A stretch of 28,675 nucleotides of DNA, from assembly GCA_021782065.1 (NCBI GenBank), contig JAJXVQ010000007.1, positions 1 to 28,675 of the forward strand, given 5' to 3'. This document shows, one piece after another, positions 8,707 through 17,021 of this stretch. The stretch is from Pseudomonadota bacterium (GTDB taxonomy: Bacteria; Pseudomonadota; Gammaproteobacteria; UBA1113). The notes below the pieces were generated by a model. That model was not told the DNA's origin, did no database searches, and saw only the letters and a program-made list of their open reading frames with translations. Every line of letters begins with the position of its first letter. The first letter of the stretch is position 1. The position numbers and the translations under genes are program-made.

Positions 8707-9153
8707 TTACAACGGTCCTAGATTAATCACGATGATATCACATGATAGATCATGTAACATTATTTCGGGCAAAGAGCCGCCAAATAATAAATGCATAGAA
8801 TGATGGTTATGGCTACCGGCCACAATTAAATCGATATGGTGTTTTTTAACCAGAGGAACAATTTCTTCGTGTTTATCGCCAGAAAGTACCCAGATCGAAG
8901 GTTTTTCCAGACCCAATTCTTGTGCGAGCACTCTTATTTTTTTATGTGCTTCATGCTCTAATTTTTGTTCGGTGTCTAGTTCTATATCAATGGCAACTTC
9001 ACACACACCATAAAAAGGTGGTACGTATTCTACTATGTGGACGATGCTGAGTTTAGCATGGTGCAATTTGGCCAGTGCGGCGGCCTTTTTGGAGACTACG
9101 GCGCTGTCGACGCTTAAATCCGTAGCTAGCAAAATGTGTTTATAAAGGCTCAT
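8707..9153 (-). CDS. Universal stress protein (UspA family)
   Basis: 148-residue cytosolic protein of the UspA family, which dimerises and helps cells survive stress or stationary phase. It starts MSLYKHILLATDLS, the family's first beta strand with its conserved Asp. The C-terminal part IDLIVAGSHNHHSMHLLFGG followed by the SLPEIMLH region corresponds to the nucleotide-binding motif G-x2-G-x9-G(S/T), here altered (SHNHH in place of the first Gly-x2-Gly), so ATP binding is doubtful. I place the start at 9153. A longer frame from 9183 exists, but the GGGGT ribosome site lies between the two ATGs. It is first in a two-gene unit with apaH and is transcribed away from waaA. Confidence 0.88.
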   Translation of the reverse strand: MSLYKHILLATDLSVDSAVVSKKAAALAKLHHAKLSIVHIVEYVPPFYGVCEVAIDIELDTEQKLEHEAHKKIRVLAQELGLEKPSIWVLSGDKHEEIVPLVKKHHIDLIVAGSHNHHSMHLLFGGSLPEIMLHDLSCDIIVINLGPL

Positions 9154-9203
9154 GGTTTTACCCCACAATGAATGGTCTATCATTAATTATAGCGTTTCTT
9201 TCT

Positions 9204-9232
9204 TTGTTTAGCAGCCGCCGTAGTGATAGAAT
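9204..9232 (+). promoter_or_regulatory. Candidate sigma70 promoter of waaA
   Basis: TTGTTT (9204-9209), a 17-base spacer, and TAGAAT (9227-9232), 36 bases before the waaA start, in the gap divergent from usp. Confidence 0.5.
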
Positions 9233-9268
9233 GGTTGAAAACACCAAATTAAAAAAGAGGGGGTATGT

Positions 9269-10543
9269 GTGCGCACGATTTATACGTTTATTGCTTATTT
9301 AATTATGCCTTTAGTCGTACTGCGCTTATTCTGGAAGTCCTATGTACGCAAGCAAAAAGTTTCGCGCTTAAAAGAGCGTTTTGGCTATTGCGATACGCGC
9401 AATCAAGGCGGCATTTGGCTGCATGCGGTGTCGGTGGGCGAGGTGATAGCGGCTGTGCCCTTGGTTAAAAAGCTAAAAGCAAACTACCCGCATTATCCCA
9501 TTGTGATCACTACCATGACGGTTACGGGTGCCGAACGCGTTGCTGCATTATTTGATGACGGTGTACAACACTGTTTTGTGCCCTATGATTTACCACAAGC
9601 CATCAATCGCTTTTTAAACAACAAAAAACCAAAAATTTTGATCGTTATGGAAACCGAATTATGGCCTAATTTGCTTGCTGTCTGTGAACAACACCAATTA
9701 CCAGCATTATTAGCGAATGCGCGCTTATCCGCACGCTCTTTACGCGGCTATCAAAAAATCGCTTTTTGGATGAAAGATATTTTGAAAGCTTTTCATTACA
9801 TTGCCGCGCAAACCAAAGACGATGCGGAGCGTTTCGCTGCTGTAGGCGCCGCAGCACAACAATTGGTAATAACCGGCTCGGTTAAGTTTGATATGACGGT
9901 GTCAGAAAGCAGTATTCAACAAGCGCATTTATTTCGTCAACGTTTTGGTGCCATGCGGCCTATCTGGATCGCAGCAAGTACGCATGAGGGTGAAGAAGAA
10001 ATCGTTTTAAAAGCGGCTCAATTGGTGTTAAAACAATTGCCCCATGCATTGCTGCTGTGGGTGCCTAGGCATCCAGAACGTTTCTCTAAGGTGTCGGTCT
10101 TGGCTAAGAAACAGGGCTTGAACGTTACGCTGCGTAGCCTAGATGAAGATGTTTCTGAAAACACGCACATTATAGTAGGCGATAGCATGGGCGAATTGAT
10201 AGCCTATTACGGTGCCGCCGATGTTGCTTTTGTAGGCGGTAGTTTAATTTCTACTGGTGGTCATAATTTATTAGAGCCAGCGATGTTGGGTTTGCCTATT
10301 ATCACCGGGCCACATATTTTTAATTTCCATGAGATTTTTAAATTATTGCAGCAAGCCGATGCCTTGCGTGTAGTCAACGATGAACAGTCTTTGGCTATGA
10401 TGGTATTGGCCTTATTGCAAGATAGCACCCTGCGTGCTCAACTAGGCCATAATGGGCAACAAGTGGTGCAGCAGAACCAGGGCGCCGTAGCTAAGCATAT
10501 GGTATTAATTGAGCAATTATTAAAAACTCACTGCTCGCAATGA
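9269..10543 (+). CDS. waaA: 3-deoxy-D-manno-octulosonic acid (Kdo) transferase WaaA
   Basis: Inner-membrane glycosyltransferase (GT30) that adds Kdo from CMP-Kdo to lipid IVA on the cytoplasmic face. The 424 residues match the family. There is an N-terminal anchor (about 4-22), then LHAVSVGEVIAAVPLV with the catalytic Glu, VITTMTVTGAERV, METELWPNLLA, NARLSARS, and in the second Rossmann domain WIAASTHEGEEE, VPRHPERF, and FVGGSLISTGGHNLLEPA. GTG at 9269 is preceded by AAAGAGGGGGT at ideal distance. An overlapping ATG at 9265 is in another frame. With lpxC in the same window it shows that the organism makes a Kdo-bearing lipid A. Whether it adds one or two Kdo cannot be read from sequence. Confidence 0.95.
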   Translation: MRTIYTFIAYLIMPLVVLRLFWKSYVRKQKVSRLKERFGYCDTRNQGGIWLHAVSVGEVIAAVPLVKKLKANYPHYPIVITTMTVTGAERVAALFDDGVQHCFVPYDLPQAINRFLNNKKPKILIVMETELWPNLLAVCEQHQLPALLANARLSARSLRGYQKIAFWMKDILKAFHYIAAQTKDDAERFAAVGAAAQQLVITGSVKFDMTVSESSIQQAHLFRQRFGAMRPIWIAASTHEGEEEIVLKAAQLVLKQLPHALLLWVPRHPERFSKVSVLAKKQGLNVTLRSLDEDVSENTHIIVGDSMGELIAYYGAADVAFVGGSLISTGGHNLLEPAMLGLPIITGPHIFNFHEIFKLLQQADALRVVNDEQSLAMMVLALLQDSTLRAQLGHNGQQVVQQNQGAVAKHMVLIEQLLKTHCSQ

Positions 10544-10588
10544 TGGGAGCAGGCAGAAAGAGCAGTTACGTTAGAATAAGGAAAGAAA

Positions 10589-12061
10589 ATGGATAGTTTA
10601 AATACGCGGGTCTACCACCCTCAAGATATTTATGCTTTAGAGAAATTGGCGTCGAAAGTACAAAATATTCCAGCACCCAATTTAATGGAGCGTGCAGCGC
10701 ATGCGGCTTTAAAATATCTACAGGAACTATGGCCTCACGCGAGAACCATAGGCATAATTTGTGGTTGCGGCAATAATGGTGGTGATGGTTATGCACTGGC
10801 CGTATTAGCACAAAAGTCAGGATACACCGTATTTATCGGGGACGAGGGCTCCACCATTATTCACAAAGATCCCGCTGCCTTTTATCAAAAAGCTTGTTTA
10901 GCATCATCGATCAAACATTTTCCGTTGACACAAAGCGCTTGGCCTAAAACCGATCTGTGGGTGGATGCTTTATTGGGGATAGGCCTACAACGCGAGGTAG
11001 AAGGTTTATATCGCGCCACCATCCAAAAGTTGAATCAACAAGGTACGCCTATATTAAGTCTAGATTGTCCTTCGGGCTTAGACAGTGCACGTGGGGCGGT
11101 CATGGGAGTTGCAGTTTGCGCCAGTGCGACCATTACTTTTATCGGTTTAAAAGTAGGTTTATTAACCGGCGTGGCACCTAGTTATTGCGGTAAGTTGCGT
11201 TGTGATAATTTAGAATTGCCAGAAAGCATTTATCAAAACCTAACCCCTACTTTGATGCGTTTAAACTATGACACACAAAAACCCTTATTAGCGCCACGCA
11301 AAGGGCATGCGCACAAAGGTGATTTTGGCCACGTATTGGTCATAGGAGGCGATGAGGGCATGCCTGGAGCGCCTATTTTAGCTGCCGATGCAGCTTTTGC
11401 AGCAGGTGCTGGTTTGGTGACTGTTGCCACACGACCACAGCATCTCTTAGCGGTGACTGCGCGTAGACCGGAAGCTTTGGTATGCGGCATAGAAGACGTT
11501 AAGCAATTAAAACCTTTATTAGCGCGCGCGACTGTGGTTGTATTAGGCCCAGGTTTAGGGCAATCGGCATGGTCAGAGGCTTTGTTTCAAGCAGCATTGA
11601 AAACCACCTTGCCGGTGATAGTGGATGCGGATGCGCTGAACCTTCTGGCATTACAGCCTAGAGAAAATCAACGGTGGTTATTAACCCCACATCCAGGAGA
11701 AGCTGCACGCTTATTGAATATGAGTGTGCATGAGATACAAGCGGATCGCTTGCATGCCTTAAAGCAATTACAACATCGTTATGGTGGCAATGTGATTTTA
11801 AAAGGGGCAGGCAGCTTGATTATCAATACACGGGAACAAGTTTTTGTGTGTAGTGCGGGTCATCCGGCTATGGCGACGGCAGGCATGGGCGATGTATTAA
11901 CGGGTGTTTTAGCTGCTTTAGTGGCTCAAGGATTATCTTTGGCCGATGCTGCGCCCTTAGGGGTTTATGCGCATGCGTATGCCGGTGAAAAAGCCGCGAG
12001 CAGCGGCATACGCAGCCTATTGGCCAGCGATTTGCGGCCTTATTTACAAACCATCATTTAA
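10589..12061 (+). CDS. nnr: Bifunctional NAD(P)H-hydrate epimerase / ADP-dependent NAD(P)H-hydrate dehydratase
   Basis: Repairs hydrated NADH and NADPH. The N-terminal YjeF domain epimerises R- and S-NAD(P)HX and the C-terminal ribokinase-like domain dehydrates the S form using ADP. The 490 residues carry both: GCGNNGGDGYALAVLA and LDCPSGLDS in the epimerase half, then HKGDFGHVLVIGGDEGMPGA, VLGPGLGQS, DADALNLLA, LTPHPGEAARL, LKGAGSLI and the catalytic GMGDVLTGVLAAL in the dehydratase half. ATG 10589 follows AGGAAAG. It is 8 bases before tsaE, the conserved nnr-tsaE-amiB-mutL order of gammaproteobacteria. Confidence 0.95.
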   Translation: MDSLNTRVYHPQDIYALEKLASKVQNIPAPNLMERAAHAALKYLQELWPHARTIGIICGCGNNGGDGYALAVLAQKSGYTVFIGDEGSTIIHKDPAAFYQKACLASSIKHFPLTQSAWPKTDLWVDALLGIGLQREVEGLYRATIQKLNQQGTPILSLDCPSGLDSARGAVMGVAVCASATITFIGLKVGLLTGVAPSYCGKLRCDNLELPESIYQNLTPTLMRLNYDTQKPLLAPRKGHAHKGDFGHVLVIGGDEGMPGAPILAADAAFAAGAGLVTVATRPQHLLAVTARRPEALVCGIEDVKQLKPLLARATVVVLGPGLGQSAWSEALFQAALKTTLPVIVDADALNLLALQPRENQRWLLTPHPGEAARLLNMSVHEIQADRLHALKQLQHRYGGNVILKGAGSLIINTREQVFVCSAGHPAMATAGMGDVLTGVLAALVAQGLSLADAAPLGVYAHAYAGEKAASSGIRSLLASDLRPYLQTII

Positions 12062-12069
12062 GAGTAGAT

Positions 12070-12519
12070 ATGGAACGTATTATTAAAGATGAAAACGAGT
12101 GGATATTCTTGGCCGATGTATTGGCCAAAGCGATAACGCCTGGTCTTCGTCTTTATTTATCGGGTGAATTGGGCGTAGGCAAAACCACCTTGGTGCGTTG
12201 CTTGTTGCGGCAATTAACGGTGTTGGATGTGGTTAAAAGCCCTACCTATGCGCTGGTGGAAACCTATACCGTAAAGAACACGCTGATCCACCATTTCGAT
12301 TTATACCGATTACAATCAGCCCAAGAATTGCACTATGTAGGATTAGAAGACTATTTTAGTGACGATGCTATTGTGATCGTCGAGTGGCCAGAAAAAGGTT
12401 TAGGCGTGTTGCTTGAGGCTGATATATTCTGTACACTCTCTTACCATGAATGTGGCCGATCCATTACCTGTGTTGCCCATAGTACGCGCGGTAAACGGGT
12501 TTTAGAACAAGTGGGGTAA
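12070..12519 (+). CDS. tsaE: tRNA threonylcarbamoyladenosine biosynthesis ATPase TsaE
   Basis: P-loop ATPase that works with TsaB and TsaD to make t6A at position 37 of ANN-decoding tRNAs. The 149 residues match the family. LSGELGVGKTTLVRCLL is the Walker A region, followed by SPTYALVETY, the HHFDLYRL strand with the Walker-B-like Asp, and IVEWPEKG. It lies 8 bases after nnr and is probably translated from the same message. A long inverted-repeat element starts one base after its stop codon and separates it from amiB. Confidence 0.94.
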   Translation: MERIIKDENEWIFLADVLAKAITPGLRLYLSGELGVGKTTLVRCLLRQLTVLDVVKSPTYALVETYTVKNTLIHHFDLYRLQSAQELHYVGLEDYFSDDAIVIVEWPEKGLGVLLEADIFCTLSYHECGRSITCVAHSTRGKRVLEQVG

Positions 12520-12651
12520 ATATACTTTTCGCCTTTGACTTTTAGGCTTTGTTGCCTACGCCCATCTCACACAAGGCATGTATGAATACATACGCTGCTT
12601 GTGTTCGAGGGCTAGGCCGCCTCGCCTAAAAGTCAAATGCTGTGAGTATAT
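12520..12651. repeat. 132-base imperfect palindrome between tsaE and amiB
   Basis: TTTGACTTTTAGGC (12534-12547) is the exact reverse complement of GCCTAAAAGTCAAA (12624-12637). Outside it ATATAC (12520-12525) pairs with GTATAT (12646-12651). Inside it GCCTAC pairs with GTAGGC-like bases, GCCC with GGGC, ACACAAG with CTTGTGT, and ATGTAT with ATACAT at the centre. Nearly the whole spacer can fold as one long hairpin with internal loops. It has no run of T for termination. It may be a miniature mobile element or a processing or attenuation structure in the nnr-tsaE-amiB-mutL message. Confidence 0.6.
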
Positions 12652-12674
12652 CCAGTACCTATTGGGGTAAAAGA

Positions 12675-13925
12675 GTGTATTATCAAAAAAGATTGATCAT
12701 TTTTCTATTGTGTTTAATGACTACACTAGGTTTTGCCGACCCTATATTACCCCTTAACGATATACAAGTGCGCAGTGTGGACACCCATACTACCGATGTG
12801 AAGCTGATTTTTGCCGATGAACCTAAGGTTCGCTATTTTATTCTGGATCATCCCACGCGTTTGGTGGTAGACATAGACAATGGTCGTTTACAAATTCCCA
12901 TTCATACTTCTGCATTTAACGGCACGTTGATCAGCGCATTGCGTCAAGGTTCACAACCGCACCAAGTATTGCGTTTGGTGTTCGATCTCAACAGCGATGT
13001 CAAGGCCAGCGAATCTATGGCCGATTCTAAAACAGTGGTATTTGAGTTAAAAAGTAAAAATCCCAAAGTGCAACAGTCCGCAGTGACCACCAGCAATACA
13101 AATAAAATATCTGACAACCCATATCCGGTGACTGAGGCGACTGCCAATAGAAATGCGACTGCCACTGTGATTAAAACAGCGCCGCAAGGTATGCGCAAAA
13201 TAGTGGTTGTGATCGACGCGGGTCATGGCGGTAAGGATCCAGGCGCTTCAGGCCCTAGAGGCAGCAAGGAAAAAAATGTGGTATTGGGTATTTCTCAAGA
13301 TTTATATGAAGATATTAATGCCACACCCGGGATGCGTGCCGTGATGACGCGCAGCGGCGATTATTATTTAACATTAAGACAGCGTTTACAAAAAGCACGC
13401 GATGCCAAGGCGGATATTTTTATTGCCGTGCATGCGGATGCTTATCAAAATGCACAATCGCACGGTGCTTCAGTGTATGCCTTGTCTTTAAAAGGGGCGA
13501 GTAGTGAAGCGGCGCGTTGGTTGGCAGCCAAGGAAAACTATTCCGAATTAGGTGGCGTAGATTTAAGCGATAAGAATGATATGCTGCGATCGGTTTTAAT
13601 TGACTTGTCGCAAACCGCTACCATCAGTTCCAGTTTAAAACTAGGCGATGACATACTAGCGCAAATGGGTCTATTCACGCCTTTGCATCACGTAGGCGTG
13701 GAACAAGCGCGTTTTGTGGTATTAAAATCGCCTGATATTCCTTCTGTTTTGGTGGAAACCGGTTTCTTATCCAATAGCAACGAAGAATTGAAATTGCGTG
13801 AGGTGCAATATCAACAAAGAGTGGCAAGGGCCATTTTAAAAGGAGTGATTGCTTATTTTTATCAGCAACCGCTTGAAGGCACATGGGTTTCAGCCGAAGT
13901 GAAAGCACAAAAAAGGGAGAGTTGA
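12675..13925 (+). CDS. amiB: N-acetylmuramoyl-L-alanine amidase with AMIN domain
   Basis: Periplasmic zinc amidase that cuts the lactyl-amide bond of peptidoglycan to separate daughter cells. I use the GTG at 12675, because it gives MYYQKRLIIFLLCLMTTLGFA, a proper signal peptide, with GGGG seven bases upstream. The longer frame (from 12642) begins inside the palindromic element. After the signal comes an AMIN domain (about 25-120), a polar linker and Amidase_3 (about 175-400). Its zinc and catalytic motifs are IDAGHGGKDPGA, the Glu of SKEKNV, FIAVHADAY and VLVETGFLSN. No LysM repeat is seen. The symbol is chosen from the tsaE-amiB-mutL context; an amiC-type name is also possible. mutL follows after two bases. 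Confidence 0.9.
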   Translation: MYYQKRLIIFLLCLMTTLGFADPILPLNDIQVRSVDTHTTDVKLIFADEPKVRYFILDHPTRLVVDIDNGRLQIPIHTSAFNGTLISALRQGSQPHQVLRLVFDLNSDVKASESMADSKTVVFELKSKNPKVQQSAVTTSNTNKISDNPYPVTEATANRNATATVIKTAPQGMRKIVVVIDAGHGGKDPGASGPRGSKEKNVVLGISQDLYEDINATPGMRAVMTRSGDYYLTLRQRLQKARDAKADIFIAVHADAYQNAQSHGASVYALSLKGASSEAARWLAAKENYSELGGVDLSDKNDMLRSVLIDLSQTATISSSLKLGDDILAQMGLFTPLHHVGVEQARFVVLKSPDIPSVLVETGFLSNSNEELKLREVQYQQRVARAILKGVIAYFYQQPLEGTWVSAEVKAQKRES

Positions 13926-13927
13926 GT

Positions 13928-15670
13928 ATGGTCACTAGACAAATTTATAGATTACCACCTATGGTGGCAAATTTGATTGCCGCGGGCGAAGTCATTGAAC
14001 GGCCAGCATCGGTAGTGAAAGAATTATTGGAGAATAGCTTAGACGCTAAGGCTAGACGCATTCAAATTGATATTGAGAAAGGCGGCTTGCAATTGATACG
14101 CGTGCGCGATGATGGTACGGGCATGGGTAAAGACGATTTGGTTTTGGCGCCAGAACGTCATGCTACCAGTAAAATAAAAACAGCACGCGATTTAGAGCTG
14201 ATCAACACTCTAGGTTTTCGCGGTGAAGCGTTGGCGAGTATAGATAGCATAGCGCATCTGGCGATTACCTCTTTAGCCGAGGACGAGCAGACTGCGTGGA
14301 AATTATATCGCGCAGCAGATAGCCAAGAATACACACTAGAACCCGCGGCACATCCGCGCGGCACGACAGTGGAAGTCAGCGAATTGTTTTGCTATGCACC
14401 CGTTAGACGCAAGTTCTTGCGCTCCGAAAAAACGGAATACCTAGCGTTAGAAGAAATGGTTAAACGGATCATGCTGTCTACTTTTGATGTGGGCTTTGTA
14501 TTGCGTCATAATCAACGCTTAGTGGCGCAAGTCCGTGCCGGCAAAAATGAGATAGAACAAGATAAACGCTTAGCTGCCGTGTGTGGCAATCCTTTTTTAA
14601 AAAACGCGCTGCGCATCGACAGCAGCTATGAAGGCATGCAATTATGGGGTTGGCTGGGTTTGCCAGCGTTTAACCGCAGCCAAAGCGACTTACAATATAT
14701 TTACATTAATGGCCGTGTAGTCAAAGATAAGGTATTGAGCCACGCCATACGCTCTTCTTACTTAGACAGCATAGAAGAAGGACGTTATCCTTGTTATGTA
14801 TTGTATTTGACGATTGCTCCCGAGGTGATCGACGTCAATGTGCATCCTACCAAGCAAGAAGTACGTTTTACCGACAGTCGCTTGGTACACGAATGGCTAG
14901 CGATGACTTTGCGCAATGCTTTGCAAGATGCGCTCAGTGTCAAAATGGCTGTCGATGGGGAGCCTTGGTTAGAAAATAGTGTGGGGGGAAGTGAAAGCTC
15001 AGCGCCCGACACGCCTCTCGTGGAAAGTCACACCAGGGTAGCCGCTTATATGCCACAGGTGAATGCACCCCGTGCACCTTATTCTGCTGTGAACCTAAGT
15101 TTAGAAAACAATAATCCACATGCCAGAGATACCATTCTAGGCATATTTTATCAACAGTATGCGCTGTTAAAACGCGATGAACATGTGGGCTGGTTAGATC
15201 TACATAAGCTCTATCAAAAAAATGTGTATGCCAAAGCCTTACGTGCCTGGCAGGGGGAGCCCTTAAAGGCACAATGGTTGTTGTTGCCACAGATTTATCC
15301 TTTTAGCGGTTGTGACGCTACGACCAGATTATTGATGCAAAGAAAATTAGCTGTTTTAGGCATTCATTTTGATTGGGAAGACGGCGTATTAACGGTACGG
15401 CAATTACCCGCCTTATTAAAAGATTGCTTAAATAGCGCTGTTTTTACTGCTTTTTTAGCAGCCAGTCTTGCTGAGGAAAATAATCATACACCGTGGCTAG
15501 CGGCCTTGAGCGATCACATGGCTTTACCCCCGGATTATTTTAAGAAAATGAGCCTAGAGGGGATATATAGATTATGGCTAGAAGCAGGGTATCTATTGGA
15601 TGCAAATCAGAGTATACGCTGGGTACAATTGGAAGATGTACAAAGAGTAGTAACGGTGGGTTACGAGTAG
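13928..15670 (+). CDS. mutL: DNA mismatch repair protein MutL
   Basis: GHKL ATPase that couples MutS mismatch recognition to strand incision and UvrD. With ATG 13928 (GGGAG upstream) it has 580 residues. A longer frame into amiB is an artefact. The N-terminal ATPase motifs are ELLENSLDA, RVRDDGTGM, RHATSKI and GFRGEALASI, followed by the transducer domain with NGRVVKDK and DVNVHPTKQEVRF. A polar linker (about 340-395) leads to a dimerisation domain beginning near ILGIFYQQYALL. The endonuclease motif DQHAx2Ex4E is not present, as in E. coli-type MutL, so nicking would need MutH or another enzyme. Its last 10 bases overlap the end of miaA on the other strand. Confidence 0.95.
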   Translation: MVTRQIYRLPPMVANLIAAGEVIERPASVVKELLENSLDAKARRIQIDIEKGGLQLIRVRDDGTGMGKDDLVLAPERHATSKIKTARDLELINTLGFRGEALASIDSIAHLAITSLAEDEQTAWKLYRAADSQEYTLEPAAHPRGTTVEVSELFCYAPVRRKFLRSEKTEYLALEEMVKRIMLSTFDVGFVLRHNQRLVAQVRAGKNEIEQDKRLAAVCGNPFLKNALRIDSSYEGMQLWGWLGLPAFNRSQSDLQYIYINGRVVKDKVLSHAIRSSYLDSIEEGRYPCYVLYLTIAPEVIDVNVHPTKQEVRFTDSRLVHEWLAMTLRNALQDALSVKMAVDGEPWLENSVGGSESSAPDTPLVESHTRVAAYMPQVNAPRAPYSAVNLSLENNNPHARDTILGIFYQQYALLKRDEHVGWLDLHKLYQKNVYAKALRAWQGEPLKAQWLLLPQIYPFSGCDATTRLLMQRKLAVLGIHFDWEDGVLTVRQLPALLKDCLNSAVFTAFLAASLAEENNHTPWLAALSDHMALPPDYFKKMSLEGIYRLWLEAGYLLDANQSIRWVQLEDVQRVVTVGYE

Positions 15671-16626
15671 TAATTCAAAAAGTCCAGAATACAATATTTT
15701 ACTGTTGTTAAAAAGTTACTTTTGGTAGGATCAAAATATTGTACTTCTGGCCATTGTCTAAGCCAGGTCAATTGTCTTTTGGCTAATTGTCTAGTCGCAG
15801 CAATGGCTTTGTCGCGCATCGTGTCATAATCATATTCACCCTCTAAGTATTGCCATACTTGTCTATACCCTACAGCGCGCATCGAAGGCAAAGTGGCGTG
15901 TAGTGCCGGACATTTTTTCAAAGCAGCTACTTCATCTACAAAACCTGCTCGTAGCATAGCATCAAAACGCTCAGCAATGCGTTGGTGTAGAACAGCGCGA
16001 TCTTCCGGTACAACGGCAAGGATTAACACGCGATGTGACTGTTGCATCAATCCTTGTTTAGGGCCTTCGAATAAATCACTCTGCGCTTGTCCCGTTAAAT
16101 AATAAATTTCTAAGGCGCGTTGTAGGCGCTGTGGGTCATTGACATGTATGCGCGCGGCGGCTTTGGGATCGACTTGTTTTAAACGTTCATGTAAAGTATT
16201 CCAACCGTATTTTTCTGCATCTTTGCTAATGGCCTCACGTATTTCGGTTGAAGCTGTGGGTAAGTTCGATAAACCATATAATAATGCTTTTAAATAAAGC
16301 ATCGTTCCACCCACTAAAAAAGGAATATGCTGGCGTTGTTCAATGTCCCCAATTGCTTTTTCAGCTTCTGTACAAAATTGGCCAGCAGAAAAAGGGGTTT
16401 CTGGGTTTAGTATATTAATTAAATGGTGTGGCACGGCTTTTAATTCTGCAGGTGTGGGTTTGGCCGTTCCTATATTTAAATGGCAATAAATCAGTGTAGA
16501 GTCGGCATTGATAATTTCACCGTTGAATTGCGTGCACAGCGTTAATGCCAATGCCGACTTGCCACTCGCGGTAGGGCCAGTGATGACGATAAGGGGTGGT
16601 AACGGTATCATTTTGCAATTTGCCAT
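15661..16626 (-). CDS. miaA: tRNA dimethylallyltransferase MiaA
   Basis: Transfers a dimethylallyl group to A37 of tRNAs reading UNN codons. Motifs are the P-loop ITGPTASGKSALAL, the substrate Asp in NADSTLIY, NIGTAKP, VGGTMLYLKALL, NDPQRLQRALEI, SMRAVGYRQVWQYLEGE and ATRQLAKRQLTWLR. I choose the ATG at 16626 (MANCK, 321 residues). An ATG at 16647 and one giving MIPLPP are alternatives, and none has a strong ribosome site. In E. coli miaA follows mutL in the same direction and precedes hfq. Here it is inverted, meets mutL tail to tail with a 10-base overlap, and no hfq is near. Confidence 0.93.
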   Translation of the reverse strand: MANCKMIPLPPLIVITGPTASGKSALALTLCTQFNGEIINADSTLIYCHLNIGTAKPTPAELKAVPHHLINILNPETPFSAGQFCTEAEKAIGDIEQRQHIPFLVGGTMLYLKALLYGLSNLPTASTEIREAISKDAEKYGWNTLHERLKQVDPKAAARIHVNDPQRLQRALEIYYLTGQAQSDLFEGPKQGLMQQSHRVLILAVVPEDRAVLHQRIAERFDAMLRAGFVDEVAALKKCPALHATLPSMRAVGYRQVWQYLEGEYDYDTMRDKAIAATRQLAKRQLTWLRQWPEVQYFDPTKSNFLTTVKYCILDFLNYYS

Positions 16627-16756
16627 CCATATAATATGTGGGGTCACAAGATCAATTATGACCTTTGTTAAAGGTATATTGTATAAGCTCTCTAGATCTT
16701 AGCATGATCAATCTAAATTTTAGAAGTTTGGACATCGTGGCGTATACGCGCTATAC

Positions 16757-16783
16757 TTGCAAAATAAATGTTCTGCTTATAAT
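16757..16783 (+). promoter_or_regulatory. Possible distal promoter upstream of the porin gene
   Basis: A perfect TATAAT (16778-16783) has TTGCAA (16757-16762) 15 bases upstream, slightly short spacing. It could give the porin gene a 240-base leader or make a short separate RNA: AAACAG and CTGTTT near 16880-16900, followed by CT-rich sequence, could form a weak terminator. The rest of 16650-16920 shows no gene. Confidence 0.3.
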
Positions 16784-16929
16784 ATGAGTACTATCTAGCG
16801 GTTGCTTGATTTTAAGTCAAACTGATTTGGCAAAGCAGTTGATTCATTTGGATTAAGTGGAAATAGTAAAAATTATAAACAGAGGAAGTGCTGTTTCTCT
16901 CTCTTTCGTAAAATATTTCACAAAAAGTT

Positions 16930-16978
16930 AACGTTTTCTGAAATAACCCCTTGCAAAACGTTGAAAAAGCTCTACAAT
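16930..16978 (+). promoter_or_regulatory. Main candidate promoter of the porin gene with overlapping inverted repeat
   Basis: TTGCAA (16951-16956) and TACAAT (16973-16978) are 16 bases apart, 44 bases before the porin start. The 8-base inverted repeat AACGTTTT (16930-16937) and AAAACGTT (16955-16962) spans the -35 box, the usual place for an operator that a dimeric regulator could occupy. Confidence 0.5.
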
Positions 16979-17021
16979 AGGTTTTGTGGTTTGTTTAACT
17001 TTAATGAGGATGATTGTAAAC

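Noticed and set aside
9265..9468. 67-codon frame starting at ATG 9265
   Set aside because: Out of frame with WaaA, whose family N-terminus starts at the GTG four bases later.
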